The notes under the pieces are model-generated. The model ran no database searches. It saw nothing but the letters and a program-made list of their open reading frames with translations, and had not been told where the DNA came from. From Avena insularis (lineage: Eukaryota; Streptophyta; Magnoliopsida; Poales; Poaceae), in assembly GCA_023614405.1 (NCBI GenBank), contig CM042689.1, positions 330,560,305 to 330,624,304 on the forward strand: 64,000 bases of DNA. The letters are read 5' to 3'. Of the stretch, positions 54,262 through 64,000 are shown one piece after another (within the stretch, counting starts at the first letter, position 1; each line of letters begins with the position of its first letter). Both the position numbers and the translations under genes were made by a program.

Positions 54262-57200
54262 CTAGGATTTAAAGAGATCGGGAAACTCCGTCCTGATGTG
54301 ATCTTCGCGCTCCCCAGTAGCTTCTTCTTTAGTGTGGTTGCTCCACTGAATCTTGAGAAACTTGATGCTTCTGGTCCTGGTGGTCCTGAAAGCTTCTTCC
54401 AAAATACAGATGGGTACTTCAGGATAGGTCAAGTCATCGTTGATCTCTATGGTATGGTGATCAATGTTCTTGAACACTTCAGTCTTCTCCGGAACTTCAA
54501 TGCATTTGCGAAGTAACGATATATGGAACACATTATGCACTGCGGACATTTCCTCTGGCAGTTCCAATTGATATGATACTTCTCCTCGATGATTCAGAAT
54601 CTTGAAGGGTCCGATATATCTGGGGGCTAACTTTCCTTTCAGTTGTAAACGCTGCATTCCCTTCAAAGGCGACACTTTAAGATACACGAAATCTCCGATA
54701 TTGAAAGCGACGTCTCGACGTCTCTTATCGGTGTAACTCTTCTGTCTTGACTAGGTGGTATTGAGGTGCTCATGAATCTTGTGAACTTTCTCTTCTGCTT
54801 CTCATAGGATGTCAGGTCCGAAAATTTGACTATCTCCTACTTCCGACCAGTTCAAAGGGTGCGATACTTCCTTCCATACATAAACTCAAATGGGGCCATT
54901 TGCAAACTAGCTTGGTAAATGTTGTTGTATGAAAATTCTGCGAAAGGTAGACAGTCTTCCCATTTAGATCCATACTCTAGCACACATGGTCTCAACATAT
55001 CTTCGAGTATTTGATTTACTCGTTCCGTTTGTCCATCGGTCTGAGGGTGATAAGCTGTGCTGAAATCTAGTCGGGTTCCTAAACCTTCTTGGTCTTTCTT
55101 CTAGAATCTCGAGGTAAACTTAGTTCCTCGATCTGATATGATGTTCTTGGGGACTCCGTGCAAACTGACGATTATAGCGATGTATAACTCTGCTAGCTTC
55201 GAACTCTGGTAGGTGGTCTTGACTGGTAAGAAATGGGCTACTTTGGACAATCGGTCCACTATGACCCAGATAGAGTCATTTCCCCTACTAGAATTAGGCA
55301 ATCTGGTGATAAAGTCCATTCCAACTGAATCCCATTTCCATTCCGGAATCTGTAGAGGTTGCAATAGTCCAGCGGGTCTTTGATGTCCCGCCTTGAGTCT
55401 CTGACATATGTTACACTTGGCGATATAGCTTCCGATTTCTCTCTTCATCGTATGCCACCAGAATTGTTCCTTCAAATCCTGATACATCTTCGTTCCTCTG
55501 GGGTGGATAGAATAAAGTGTATCATGGGCCTCTTTCAAAATCACTTCTTTCAATTCCGAATCTGCTGGTACACAAAGGCGTCCTTTGTACCACGGAACTC
55601 CTTCTTCGTCTTTGGTGAATCTGGGTACTTTGCCTATACTGATACGACGCTTGATTCCGTGGATACTAGCATTTCCTTTCTGCGCCTCCTTGATCTGGCT
55701 GATCAAAGTGGGTTGAAGTTCTATGCTAGCCTAAAATCCTTCACTCACTAATTCCATTCGGAAATCTTCCATCTCTTTGTGCAAACTTGGTTTCTCCTTT
55801 AGAATCATGGAGTTCAAGCGGCACGGCAATCTGCTAAGGGCATCTGCTACCACATTGGCTTTACCGGGGTGATAGTGAATGTCCAGATCATAATCCTTGA
55901 TTAGCTCAATCCATCTTCTCTGTCTCATATTTAGCTCCTTCTGAGTGAATATATACTTCAACCTCTTGTGATCCGAATAAATCTCACAACGGTTTCCCAT
56001 CAGGTAATGCCTCCATGTCTTCAGGGCTAGAACTACGGCTGCGAGTTCGAGGTCATGGGTTGGGTAATTCTGTTCATGCTGCTTCAGTTGTCGGGATAGA
56101 TAAGATATAACTTTGCCTTCTTGCATTAGCACGCATCCTAGGCCAATCTTGGATGCGTCACAATACACGTCAAAGGGCTTCGTGATATCCGGCATGATCA
56201 AGATTGGGGCTAAAATCAATCTCCTCTTGAGTTCTTGAAAACTCGCTTCACACTTGTCTGTCCATTCAAACTTCTTGTCCTTCTTCAGCAATTGGGTCAT
56301 GGGTCTGGCGATACTCGAGAATCCTTCTACGAACTTGCGGTAGTATCCCGCTAATCCAAGAAACGCACGAACTTGGGTTTGAGTGGTTGGGGCTTGCCAA
56401 TCTTCGACATCTTTCACCTTCACAGGGTCAACGGCAATTCCTTCGACTGATACGATATGTCCGAGGAATCCTACCTCTTGTAACCAGAATTCACATTTGC
56501 TAAACTTGGCATACAACTGATGCTCTCTAAGTGTTCCAAGAATGGTCCTTAGGTGTAGCTCATGTTCTTCTTCTGATTTGGAATAAATCAGAATGTCATC
56601 GATGAAAACAATGAAAAACTTATCCAGGAAGTCCATAAAAATCTTATTCATGAGGTTCATGAAATAAGCGGGGGCATTCGTTAATCCAAAAGACATGACA
56701 GTATACTCGTATAATCCATATCTGGTGGTAAAGGCAGTCTTTGGAATATCCTCTGCACGAATCTTGAGTTGATGATAGCAAGTTCTAAGATCGATCTTAG
56801 AAAACACTTTGGCACCAGTCAACTGGTCAAACAGGTATTCTATCTTCGGCAACGGGTACTTGTTTTTGATAGTGACATCATTCAACTTCCGATAATCCGT
56901 ACACAGACGGTTACCTCCATCTTTCTTGTCCACGAACAAAACAGGTGATCTCCATGGTGACGCACTTGGTTGAATCAGTCCAATTTCTAGCATGGCATCC
57001 AGTTGCTTCTTCAGTTCTTGTAGTTCAGACGGGTTCATACTATATGTTCTATGGGCTATGGGTTCGGTTCCAAGTATCAGTTCAATGATGAACTCGATAT
57101 CCTGATCTGGGGGCATACCAGGCAAAACATCTGGAAATACATCGGGGTATTCACAGACTATCTGGACTTGTTCAATGGTAGGTTGGGTTATACTCTTGTT

Positions 57201-58777
57201 GCACTTGAATTGACGAGGCAAGGTTTCAGATACATGCTCGACTGATATTCCGGCTGTACTGGTCATCGTTATGGCTTTCTTGGCACAGTCAATTAATCCT
57301 TTGTGTTTGGACATCCAATCCATTCCTAGTACTACTTCCAAACCTTTAGTTCCGAGTACTATTATATTAGCATAAAAGTCTATGCCATGGATTCGGATAG
57401 GGACGGCTTTGAAAATTTGCCTAGCTTTGGTGGTTGAACCGGGTATTTGAACAATCATAACATGCTTCAATTTGGTTGGTTGAATCTTACTAGTGCATGC
57501 AAATTCTTCAGTAACAAATGAGTGCGATGCTCCAGAATCAAACAACACTCTTGCAAGTACCGAGTTAACAAAAAACATACCTAGCACGACATCTGGCGCT
57601 TCCTGGGCTTCTTCAGCATTCATGAGAAAGAGACAACCGTTGCGGTTGAGCGAATTCCCTAGGGCAAACCTCCTTCCGGGCTGAACACGACGATGTTGCT
57701 GAGCTGGGCCATTTGCATTGGGGGCTGCGGCATTCTTCTTGGGGCACTCATTGGAGTAGTGACCCTTGGTTCCACATTCATAACAAGTCACTTGCGACTT
57801 GTCCTTTGCTGCAACAGGCACAGCATTACTTCCGGTCCTTGGGGCAGTGTTGTTGTTGGTGGTAGCATTGTTGTTGAACTTGGGTGGGGCACGGTTGAAA
57901 TTGCTAGAGTTGCCAGGGTTGTTGTGGTTTCCTCCGGGCCTTGGGTTTCCACGGTTGGGATAGGTCGGACGGTTCATAGGGGGTCTGTTATTTCTTGGGG
58001 CAAATCCTAGAGATGGGTTGGGGCGATACTTTGGTGTCTAGTGGGTTCCTAGTTGATGCATCATGCGGCGCTTGCGGTTCTCATTGGCTTGGTTGATCTT
58101 TCCTTACATCTGAATGGCAGAGTCGACTAGGGTTTCAATATCAGCAAAGGGGATATTGACTAACACCGTCTGCATCTCATCGTGCAGACCGTTCAGGAAT
58201 CTCTCTTTCTTCTTGGCTTCATTGTCGATCTCATCCGAGGCATACCGAGCTAATGACAAGAATTTGTCACGGTATTCCACTACGGTCATCCTTCCTTGCT
58301 TCAGTTCTCTGAATTCATCTCTCATCCTCTTGATCAAACCAGGTGGCACATGGGTTCTGCTGAACTTGACCTTGAATTCATCCCAAGTCATCATCTGACC
58401 TCCGGTTATTGCACGAACGTTGTTCCACCATGCTCTTGCATCTCCGGCCAGATAGTGGTGGCAAACAGAACTTTCTCGTTAGCTTCTACCCCTGCAACTT
58501 CCAGATTGTTCTCCATGGTTTGCAGCCAATCATCTACATCTAGGGGTTCTTCTGACTTAATGAAAACAGGTGGATTGGTGTTCTGGAAATTCTTGAGCTT
58601 ATATCCATGGTTGTCGTGATTTCCATGGCCTTGATTGTTGTTATCCATCTGAGCTATATGTTGAAGGGTGGCTAGGTTGTCTTGGCATTCGACTGTTTCG
58701 GCTTCGCGGTCCGAAACCATCATTTGCAAGAGTTGCAAAATCGGGTCCGGGGCTGAGCCACTTCCTCCGCGAGGCAT
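54262..58777 (-). pseudogene. Chromovirus gag-pol (element B) with complete domain order but several stops
   Basis: Starts Met-Pro-Arg-Gly-Gly at 58777. Gag core with Asp-Asp-Trp-Leu; a frame shift near 58440 disrupts Tyr-Leu-Ala-Gly; a TAA near 58105 (Gln-Met-stop) and a TAG near 58040. Zinc knuckle Cys-Tyr-Glu-Cys ... His ... Cys is intact near 57775. Protease Asp-Ser-Gly is near 57530. Reverse transcriptase Phe-Ile-Asp-Asp is at 56595-56606. RNase H follows. A TAG at 55731 separates integrase, which has Cys-Asn-Ile-Cys, Met-Asp-Phe and Ser-Asp-Arg-Gly, then a stop near 55101 and more lesions at 54752-54850. The tail (to 54262) has the Pro-Arg-Tyr-Ile-Gly-Pro-Phe motif and a chromodomain-like end (Leu-Lys-Ile-Gln-Trp-Ser-Asn-His, Ala-Thr-Gly-Glu-Arg-Glu), which would target integration to heterochromatin. 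Confidence 0.92.
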
Positions 58778-58879
58778 CTGAAGACTTAGATAGATCATGA
58801 GAAAAGAGGGAAATTTCTAAGGTTCAGGGTTGTTTTGTAAAGTTGTTAAAGTGTGACTCAGATTTTGCTAGCAACTTGC

Positions 58880-58912
58880 TTTTCATTCATTCATTCATTC
58901 ATTCATTCATAG
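58880..58912. repeat. (ATTC)n microsatellite between extra ORF and gag
   Basis: About seven to eight consecutive ATTC units. The equivalent spacer of element C has only ~4 units near 19466, so the tract expanded or contracted after the copies separated. Confidence 0.8.
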
Positions 58913-59028
58913 CACACGATACAACACACACCACAACAAAGAAAAACAGATGGTTTTAAGAACCATTCTGTGAAGCTATGATACAGTGGGGCCGACTACA
59001 ACTCACTAACGCTAGTGCTAAAGTGCTA

Positions 59029-59838
59029 CTACTCCTCGGAGTCAGTGTACTCATCATCCTCATCATCATCATCATCATCATCATCGATGAAGGCGAAATC
59101 ATCCTCATCGGTGAAGAAGTCCATGGCTTGATCCTCTAGAAATTCATCATCGTTGCTGAGATAGGAGTAGGGGTCTCCACGAAGGTCTTCTCCAGCATTC
59201 TCCCTTTCCTCCAACTGCATGTCTATCTCGTGGATGGTCTCCTCCAAATCCGTGATCCGGTGGTGAAGACGGGCAATGATGCGCTCCTTCTTGTCGAGTT
59301 GATGGCGACGAGACTTGCGATCCTTCACTAGCATGGCGAGGGTCTGATCCTTCTTCTTGGTGATGGCGTACTTGTGGTTGGTGCAGGCACGGGCATTGTC
59401 CAACTCTTTCTGACGGTCGTACATCATGAAGCTGAGGTGGTCCAACTGAGTCTTCAACTCGGGGTGATGTGGGGCCTCCAGTGGCTGTCTCATAACATCA
59501 CGCCTTGGGTAGAACTCAAAACGGGTACCCTTGATCTGATTGATACTCTGCCCACACAGACGGTCAAGAGCTTCCTGCATTGCCCTGGCCAGTCCATCGA
59601 GCCAATTGTTCTCTCTTAAGGTGAACTAAATTCCCTCTATAGTAAGAGGTTCAATCTTTCCTCGGAGACTTGCAACAACTAGCCACTGCAGGTATTCTCC
59701 TTCCTGATCATTGAGCTGAGCTCCAAAGAACTCGGGGTGCGGATGCTCCAGAAGTTCCGAAAGCTGGTGCAAGTCACGCTCAAAGATGAGGTCTCATCCA
59801 TTCCCCAACTGATAAAACTTGATGTACTTCACGTCCAT
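59029..59838 (-). pseudogene. Extra ORF upstream of gag in chromovirus B (two in-frame stops)
   Basis: Homologue of the intact 264-aa ORF at 18561-19355, starting with the same Met-Asp-Val-Lys-Tyr at 59838. Two stops (near 59794 and 59628) interrupt the N-terminal part. From 59580 down to 59029 it is open and keeps the coiled coil and acidic tail. The tail contains eight consecutive Asp encoded by an ATC/GAT microsatellite (59054-59087), longer than in element C. Conservation of the coiled-coil region in two diverged copies supports a protein-coding past. Confidence 0.75.
59054..59087. repeat. (ATC)n microsatellite coding poly-Asp
   Basis: Consecutive ATC units on the plus strand, read GAT (Asp) on the minus strand inside the extra ORF tail. 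Confidence 0.8.
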
Positions 59839-60052
59839 CTATAAGAATATAGGATGAGTAAGTTAGTAGAGTGATCAAGTGTGTCAAATTTTATGTAAGT
59901 TTGCAAGAATTTTTGAGGAACATGAATTTTCATGAAAGAATCCAAGTGATAAGAATGAGAATAAGTTTTTGTAAATACTCACTTCCTTTGTTTTTGAAAC
60001 TAAGTTTTTGATTCAAACGTCCATTCTAACTAGGGTCTCCTATGGTCAGGAT

Positions 60053-60065
60053 GGCTCTGATACCA
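60053..60065 (-). promoter_or_regulatory. Primer-binding site (initiator tRNA-Met) of element B
   Basis: Minus-strand TGGTATCAGAGCC, 3 bases after the LTR end, identical to element C. Confidence 0.9.
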
Positions 60066-61593
60066 ACTTGTCAACACCCGGATTTTTAATCACAGATGCC
60101 TGTTATGCCATACATCGCAATCCCAGGATTACCATTTTTGTGAGACATAACAGATTTGGATATCACAGTACATCATCCATTACAAACCATACATAAGGTC
60201 TTACACAAATAAGGATCTCATGATCCAGTTCTTAATACAACTCAAGCAGCGGAATAATGTAAACATAACGATAGCGTGGGCGAAGCTCCATCTTCAGGGT
60301 CACAGGCAATGCTGACGATGGGAGATGATCCTCTTTGTCATAAACTTCATGCGGTCCATCATCCTGATACTCCTCTTAATAGTCTGGCCACGGGAATAGC
60401 CAGGGACAAAGTCATGAGTACTCTTTAAGTACTCACAAACTAATACTAACAAGTGAAGTGGTTTTGAATAGGATATACTAAGCTCTAGGGTTGTTTTGCA
60501 AAAAGCCAGATTTACCACTACTAAGTTCATAAGCAAGAAATTTATTTGAAAGTTGTATAACACCTAAGTGGGAACTTGAATTTCATATCACAACTCTGTT
60601 GTGGTCAAGTCAAAATCATAATTCATTTCACAAGTCATTTTGAAAACATCTGACGGGGAACAGTATGGCCACTCCAACTGTCCATAACCGCGGACGCGGC
60701 TATTCGAATAGTTTGACACTCTGCAGAGATTGTACACTTTCACCACAACATTCGATACATCCGTCATGAACAATCCTGAATTAACCATACTCAGTATGCA
60801 GATAATCAATCCTAACCTTTCAATTACACGCCCTAGTATAGGCACCTCTCCTGTGAGTTTGGCCTCCCAACCATGACCAACTATCATCTTGGGTACTGCA
60901 TAGGTGGACAATCTTCATAAGGTAGCCTCAGCTCAGACCTTGGTCGCGAGGGAACCCAAACTAAGGTATATAAATTTCCAGTCAAGCCCTACCCAAATTT
61001 CGGGTATTGTGGTTGTACGATAAAATTGGAATGGTATCGCATCCAGACAACCATCAGTTTTAAAAAGGGCTAAGGCTCATGCCTCAACATTTTTTTCATC
61101 AAAATCATCTGGTGTTCGGAAACAGATGTCAAAACATTTCAGTAGAATGACTCATCATTCTAAGGTTTTCATAACCATTTTCACCAAGTATTCCCATCTA
61201 AAGTTGATCAAGTTTTATAATTAGCACTAGCATCTACAAGTGGTGGTTAATACTAATGAGGGGTGGTAAACAAGTGGAGATTTGCTAAGTTCAATCTCAT
61301 GCCTTAATATGACATCAAGATTACCTAACTTAGGCCAAATTTTATGCTCTTTATGCTACCTTCCAATATCCTTCTTGTATCTACAATTCACTATGTAAAC
61401 TCTAAGAGAAAGCTTTGATAAAGAAATAAAGTATAAATCTTGCAAGTAAAACAAGGATTGGGTTATCAAGTGGGTATGATCACGTATGCTTAGGGCACAT
61501 AGTTGTCATGGTAAAAAGCAAGTATTAGCTTGCATAGGTCAACTTGTGTAGTAATGCCTGCGTAAGTAGGGTATCTTGCAAGTGTTAGCTTGC

Positions 61594-61680
61594 CTTGTGC
61601 AGAGCAGTGGTTGAAGTTCTCCTCGGCTTCTTCCTCGTAGTATCCTCCTTCCTCCTCGTATCCTTGGTCGGTACTAGCGT
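61594..61680 (-). other. Conserved 87-nt exon-like block (element B 5' LTR)
   Basis: Same length and reading as the other copies. Donor of exon 1 is at 62592 (CCCCG|GTGAGC), so the intron is ~912 bp. The exon-3 acceptor GGCCAG is intact before 60383, but that exon has a GAA-to-TAA change at its third full codon in this copy. Confidence 0.5.
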
Positions 61681-62830
61681 CTATAAATAAATACGAGGTA
61701 CACAATCACCAAACAATACTTAACTATTTCCAATCATCACACAATGGTTCACACTAGATGATCTAGCATCATCACTAATATTACAAGATTAAAGCACTTG
61801 TATTATTTATTTTATTTGAGAAAGGTAATTTCTACTCATTGAAAAACTACTTAAGATTTAATATTCTCCAACTCAAAATGGGATCATGTTGACACATGTC
61901 ATCACCACATATTTCAGTACATGGGAATGTGATTTAAAGTGGTGTCACAATTTAATAAGGTTTAACCTTTTTATTTTAATTAAATAAAGTGACTAGAAAT
62001 GCCTATGGGGCATTCTTTTATTACTTGAACATTATCTCTGTAAGTAAACCCATATGTTTTTATATATTCTAAAAGGTAGGATCAAATGTGTTTTTTGAGA
62101 GTTGGAATCAACTCAAAAGCTTTTATGGTTGAATTTTGAAAAATGTTTGAATTCAGAAAAGCTTCTACCTTGTTACTTTTACCATGGTTGATATACAAAT
62201 CCAAATGATTTGAATCCAACGGGCTTGGATTAAGCATTTCATTACCTTTCTAACAAAATTGGTTTCATGCATTTTGGTTCAGTGAATCGATCTGGGTTGA
62301 TTTTTGAATCTAGGTACAGAACTATGTTTGAAATTAAATGAATAAAGCTTAATTTGAATTGTTGGGTCGCGCGAGATGTTTTACTGGGCCGGCCCACTAC
62401 ACACAGCGTGTACGCGGGCTGGTTAAGTGATTTTCCCCACGCGTCTATGAGATGGAGAGGGGCGAAGCAGTACAGGGAAATGTGAACCGCACGATCTAAC
62501 TCTAATCGAACGGCTACGGTTCATCGTCCATGTTGGGCAGCGCCGGCGAGACAGAACCCTAACGCGGCAGGTGGGGGTCATGGGAGGCTCACCGGGGCTC
62601 AGGCGAGGGTCGACAACGGGGGAAAATGACGAAGTCGACGACGGCGGTTCTCCTGGTACCGGCAGCTCCTCCTGGGGCGGCTCCAATCGACGGCTCCCTT
62701 CTTCTCTAGCAGCGGCGGGCTCCGGCCAAATTCCGGCGATGCGCTGCTCACCTTGCTCCGGGAGTGAGGTGGGGTGATTCTGGGTGAGAGGGGAGTGAAC
62801 TGGTGTGGCGAAAACGAGCGGTGGATGCCT

Positions 62831-62840
62831 TTATTTATAG
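62831..62840 (-). promoter_or_regulatory. TATA box of element B 5' LTR
   Basis: Minus-strand CTATAAATAA, homologous to the other copies. This would drive the genomic RNA of element B. Confidence 0.7.
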
Positions 62841-64000
62841 TGGCGGAAGGGGACCGACGGGCACGGGCTGAGCTCGTCGTGGTCGACAACACAGAGGGCT
62901 ACTGGCATGGGCGGCGGTAGGGGACGGTGTTGTGCTCCCTGGCGAAGCTCAACCGCGAGGTCTTGCGGCGTGGGGCGGTGCTGATCGGTCAGAACGTCGC
63001 GGTGCTCTAAGCGGGTCCGATGGCGGTTTTAATGTCTCACGGCACGCGTGGTCTGCGCGGCGGCGAACGGGCATGTCTGGCGGGGTGCTGGGGTGCTGGT
63101 GATCATCCCTGCAAGCGGCGAGGGCGGCGCGCGGTCTGTGGGTGTTGGTCGAGCATGGCGCACTAGCACGCTCTCAGCTCGCGCGCAGAGAGGTTTGGCA
63201 TGGGAGTGTCGTGTGGTCCAGGGGCTGGCATTGCTCGGGGCAGGGACAGTGGGTGGCGATGGACGGTGCTGCATGTCCCAGACAAGGTTGGCGAGGCTAG
63301 TGCGGCCTCTAGCTCGCTGGCGACAATGGGGTGGCAATGGTGCTCTCGGCATGCTTGACATTAATGGCTAGGCTTGCTCATAGTGGTGCTAAAGATTGTT
63401 AAAGAGGCTAGATGATCTACTAAGGGCTAGTTGCAACCAGAGAGGGAACAAGTTAGGCCAATTTTACTGCTGCAAATAGTTTTAGATGTTTGTTTGATTT
63501 GAATCTACAAGGTGTTTGATGAAATGGCTGCAAGAACTTTAATTCTGAATTTTGGATTCAAAACTTTGTGGGTTTGCTAGGCACATACTAGGGAGTGTCT
63601 GGTTAGTTGGATTAGTCAAGGGGCTTTGGTTTGGTTGGGTTTTGAAAATGGATGATCTTCACATATGAATAACATTCAATTTCGAATTGTGATTTGAATG
63701 GGGTTGCCAAATGTTTCTGCAAGTTTGAAAGGTGGGCCTAGATTCAATTTTACTAGTTTTATCAAGGGGTGAAAAGATTTGGGAAAGTTTCTGTTTGAAA
63801 TCTTGGACTAGAAACACTCAAAGTGACCTAGTGAGCAAGATTGGCAAAAATGACCATTTGCTTTATTTGCTTTGTTTTTTATTTTCTTTTGATTTGTTTC
63901 TGAATGGAAATGTTTTATATGATGTTATTTTCATCTTTAAACTATTTCTTACTATTTAGGTTAATCACACAAGTCCATTCATGCATTTTTCAAATCATTT

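Larger units (their letters stand above)
50165..64000 (-). mobile_element. Chromovirus-type Ty3/gypsy element B (nearly complete, right end outside window)
   Basis: Minus-strand order: 5' LTR (60069 to beyond 64000), initiator-Met primer site, extra ORF, gag-pol, polypurine tract, 3' LTR (50165-54202). The internal region is ~5.87 kb and the LTRs ~4.04 kb, so the element would be ~13.9 kb. About 105 bp of the 5' LTR are missing. The C-terminal pol end is chromodomain-like, placing it among chromoviruses (Tekay/Del-like by motif style). Internal stops and frameshifts make it non-autonomous now. Confidence 0.93.
60069..64000 (-). mobile_element. Element B 5' LTR (3932 bp visible, ~105 bp beyond window)
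   Basis: Ends on the minus strand CCGGGTGTTGACA at 60069. It parallels the 3' LTR throughout; the last visible bases align with about position 54099 of that copy. Confidence 0.9.

Overview
The window looks like repeat-rich nuclear DNA of a Pooideae grass (the wheat/barley/oat/ryegrass group). No intact host gene is visible. The pointers are the Athila-type LTR at 7485-9043, which opens TGATACGTC...ACGTATC in the style of Triticeae/Poeae Athila families, Stowaway MITEs with CTCCCTCC ends, a CACTA element with AACACCGGTT hairpins, and nested insertions. The species cannot be named from sequence alone.

Layout. (1) 1-9043: a minus-strand Athila Ty3/gypsy element running off the left edge. Its visible reading frames are uninterrupted apart from a 4.5-kb solo LTR at 554-5100 (TSD tctag). 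It inserted into the first coding exon of a TTF-type/hAT-related gene fragment (9044-9230). (2) 10928-29207: a four-deep nest. A LINE-like retroposon (13-bp TSD) contains a 2-kb solo LTR with TGAAAG...CTTTCA ends. That contains a minus-strand LTR of the 554-5100 family (TSD ctggg), which contains a decayed plus-strand chromovirus (element C, ~14460-26473). (3) 29208-31141: old intergenic DNA with two Stowaway MITEs. (4) 31142-37174: a CACTA transposon that lost its transposase core and carries a 4.0-kb solo LTR of the chromovirus family (32554-36574, TSD tgttg). (5) 37175-42696: 5.5 kb of mostly unclassified DNA. (6) 42697-50164: a plus-strand Tat-lineage gypsy element with two RNase H domains, cut by (7) 50165-64000, a minus-strand chromovirus (element B) with ~4-kb LTRs, the outer LTR clipped by the window edge.

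How the parts work. Elements B and C belong to one chromovirus family: ~4-kb LTRs, initiator-Met-tRNA primer site, an extra acidic coiled-coil ORF ahead of gag, then gag-PR-RT-RNaseH-IN and, in B, a chromodomain-like C-terminus. Stops and frameshifts disable both polyproteins. All five LTR copies of this family carry a TATA box, then a conserved GT donor, an indel-free 87-nt block with exon-like boundaries, and a third exon-like segment whose frame joins in phase. This is the best candidate for an undescribed feature, although no in-frame AUG was found. The Athila element also carries an ORF ahead of gag, joined to it by an ATGA stop/start overlap.

All boundaries were read by eye. Family names are lineage assignments from protein motifs, not database matches.
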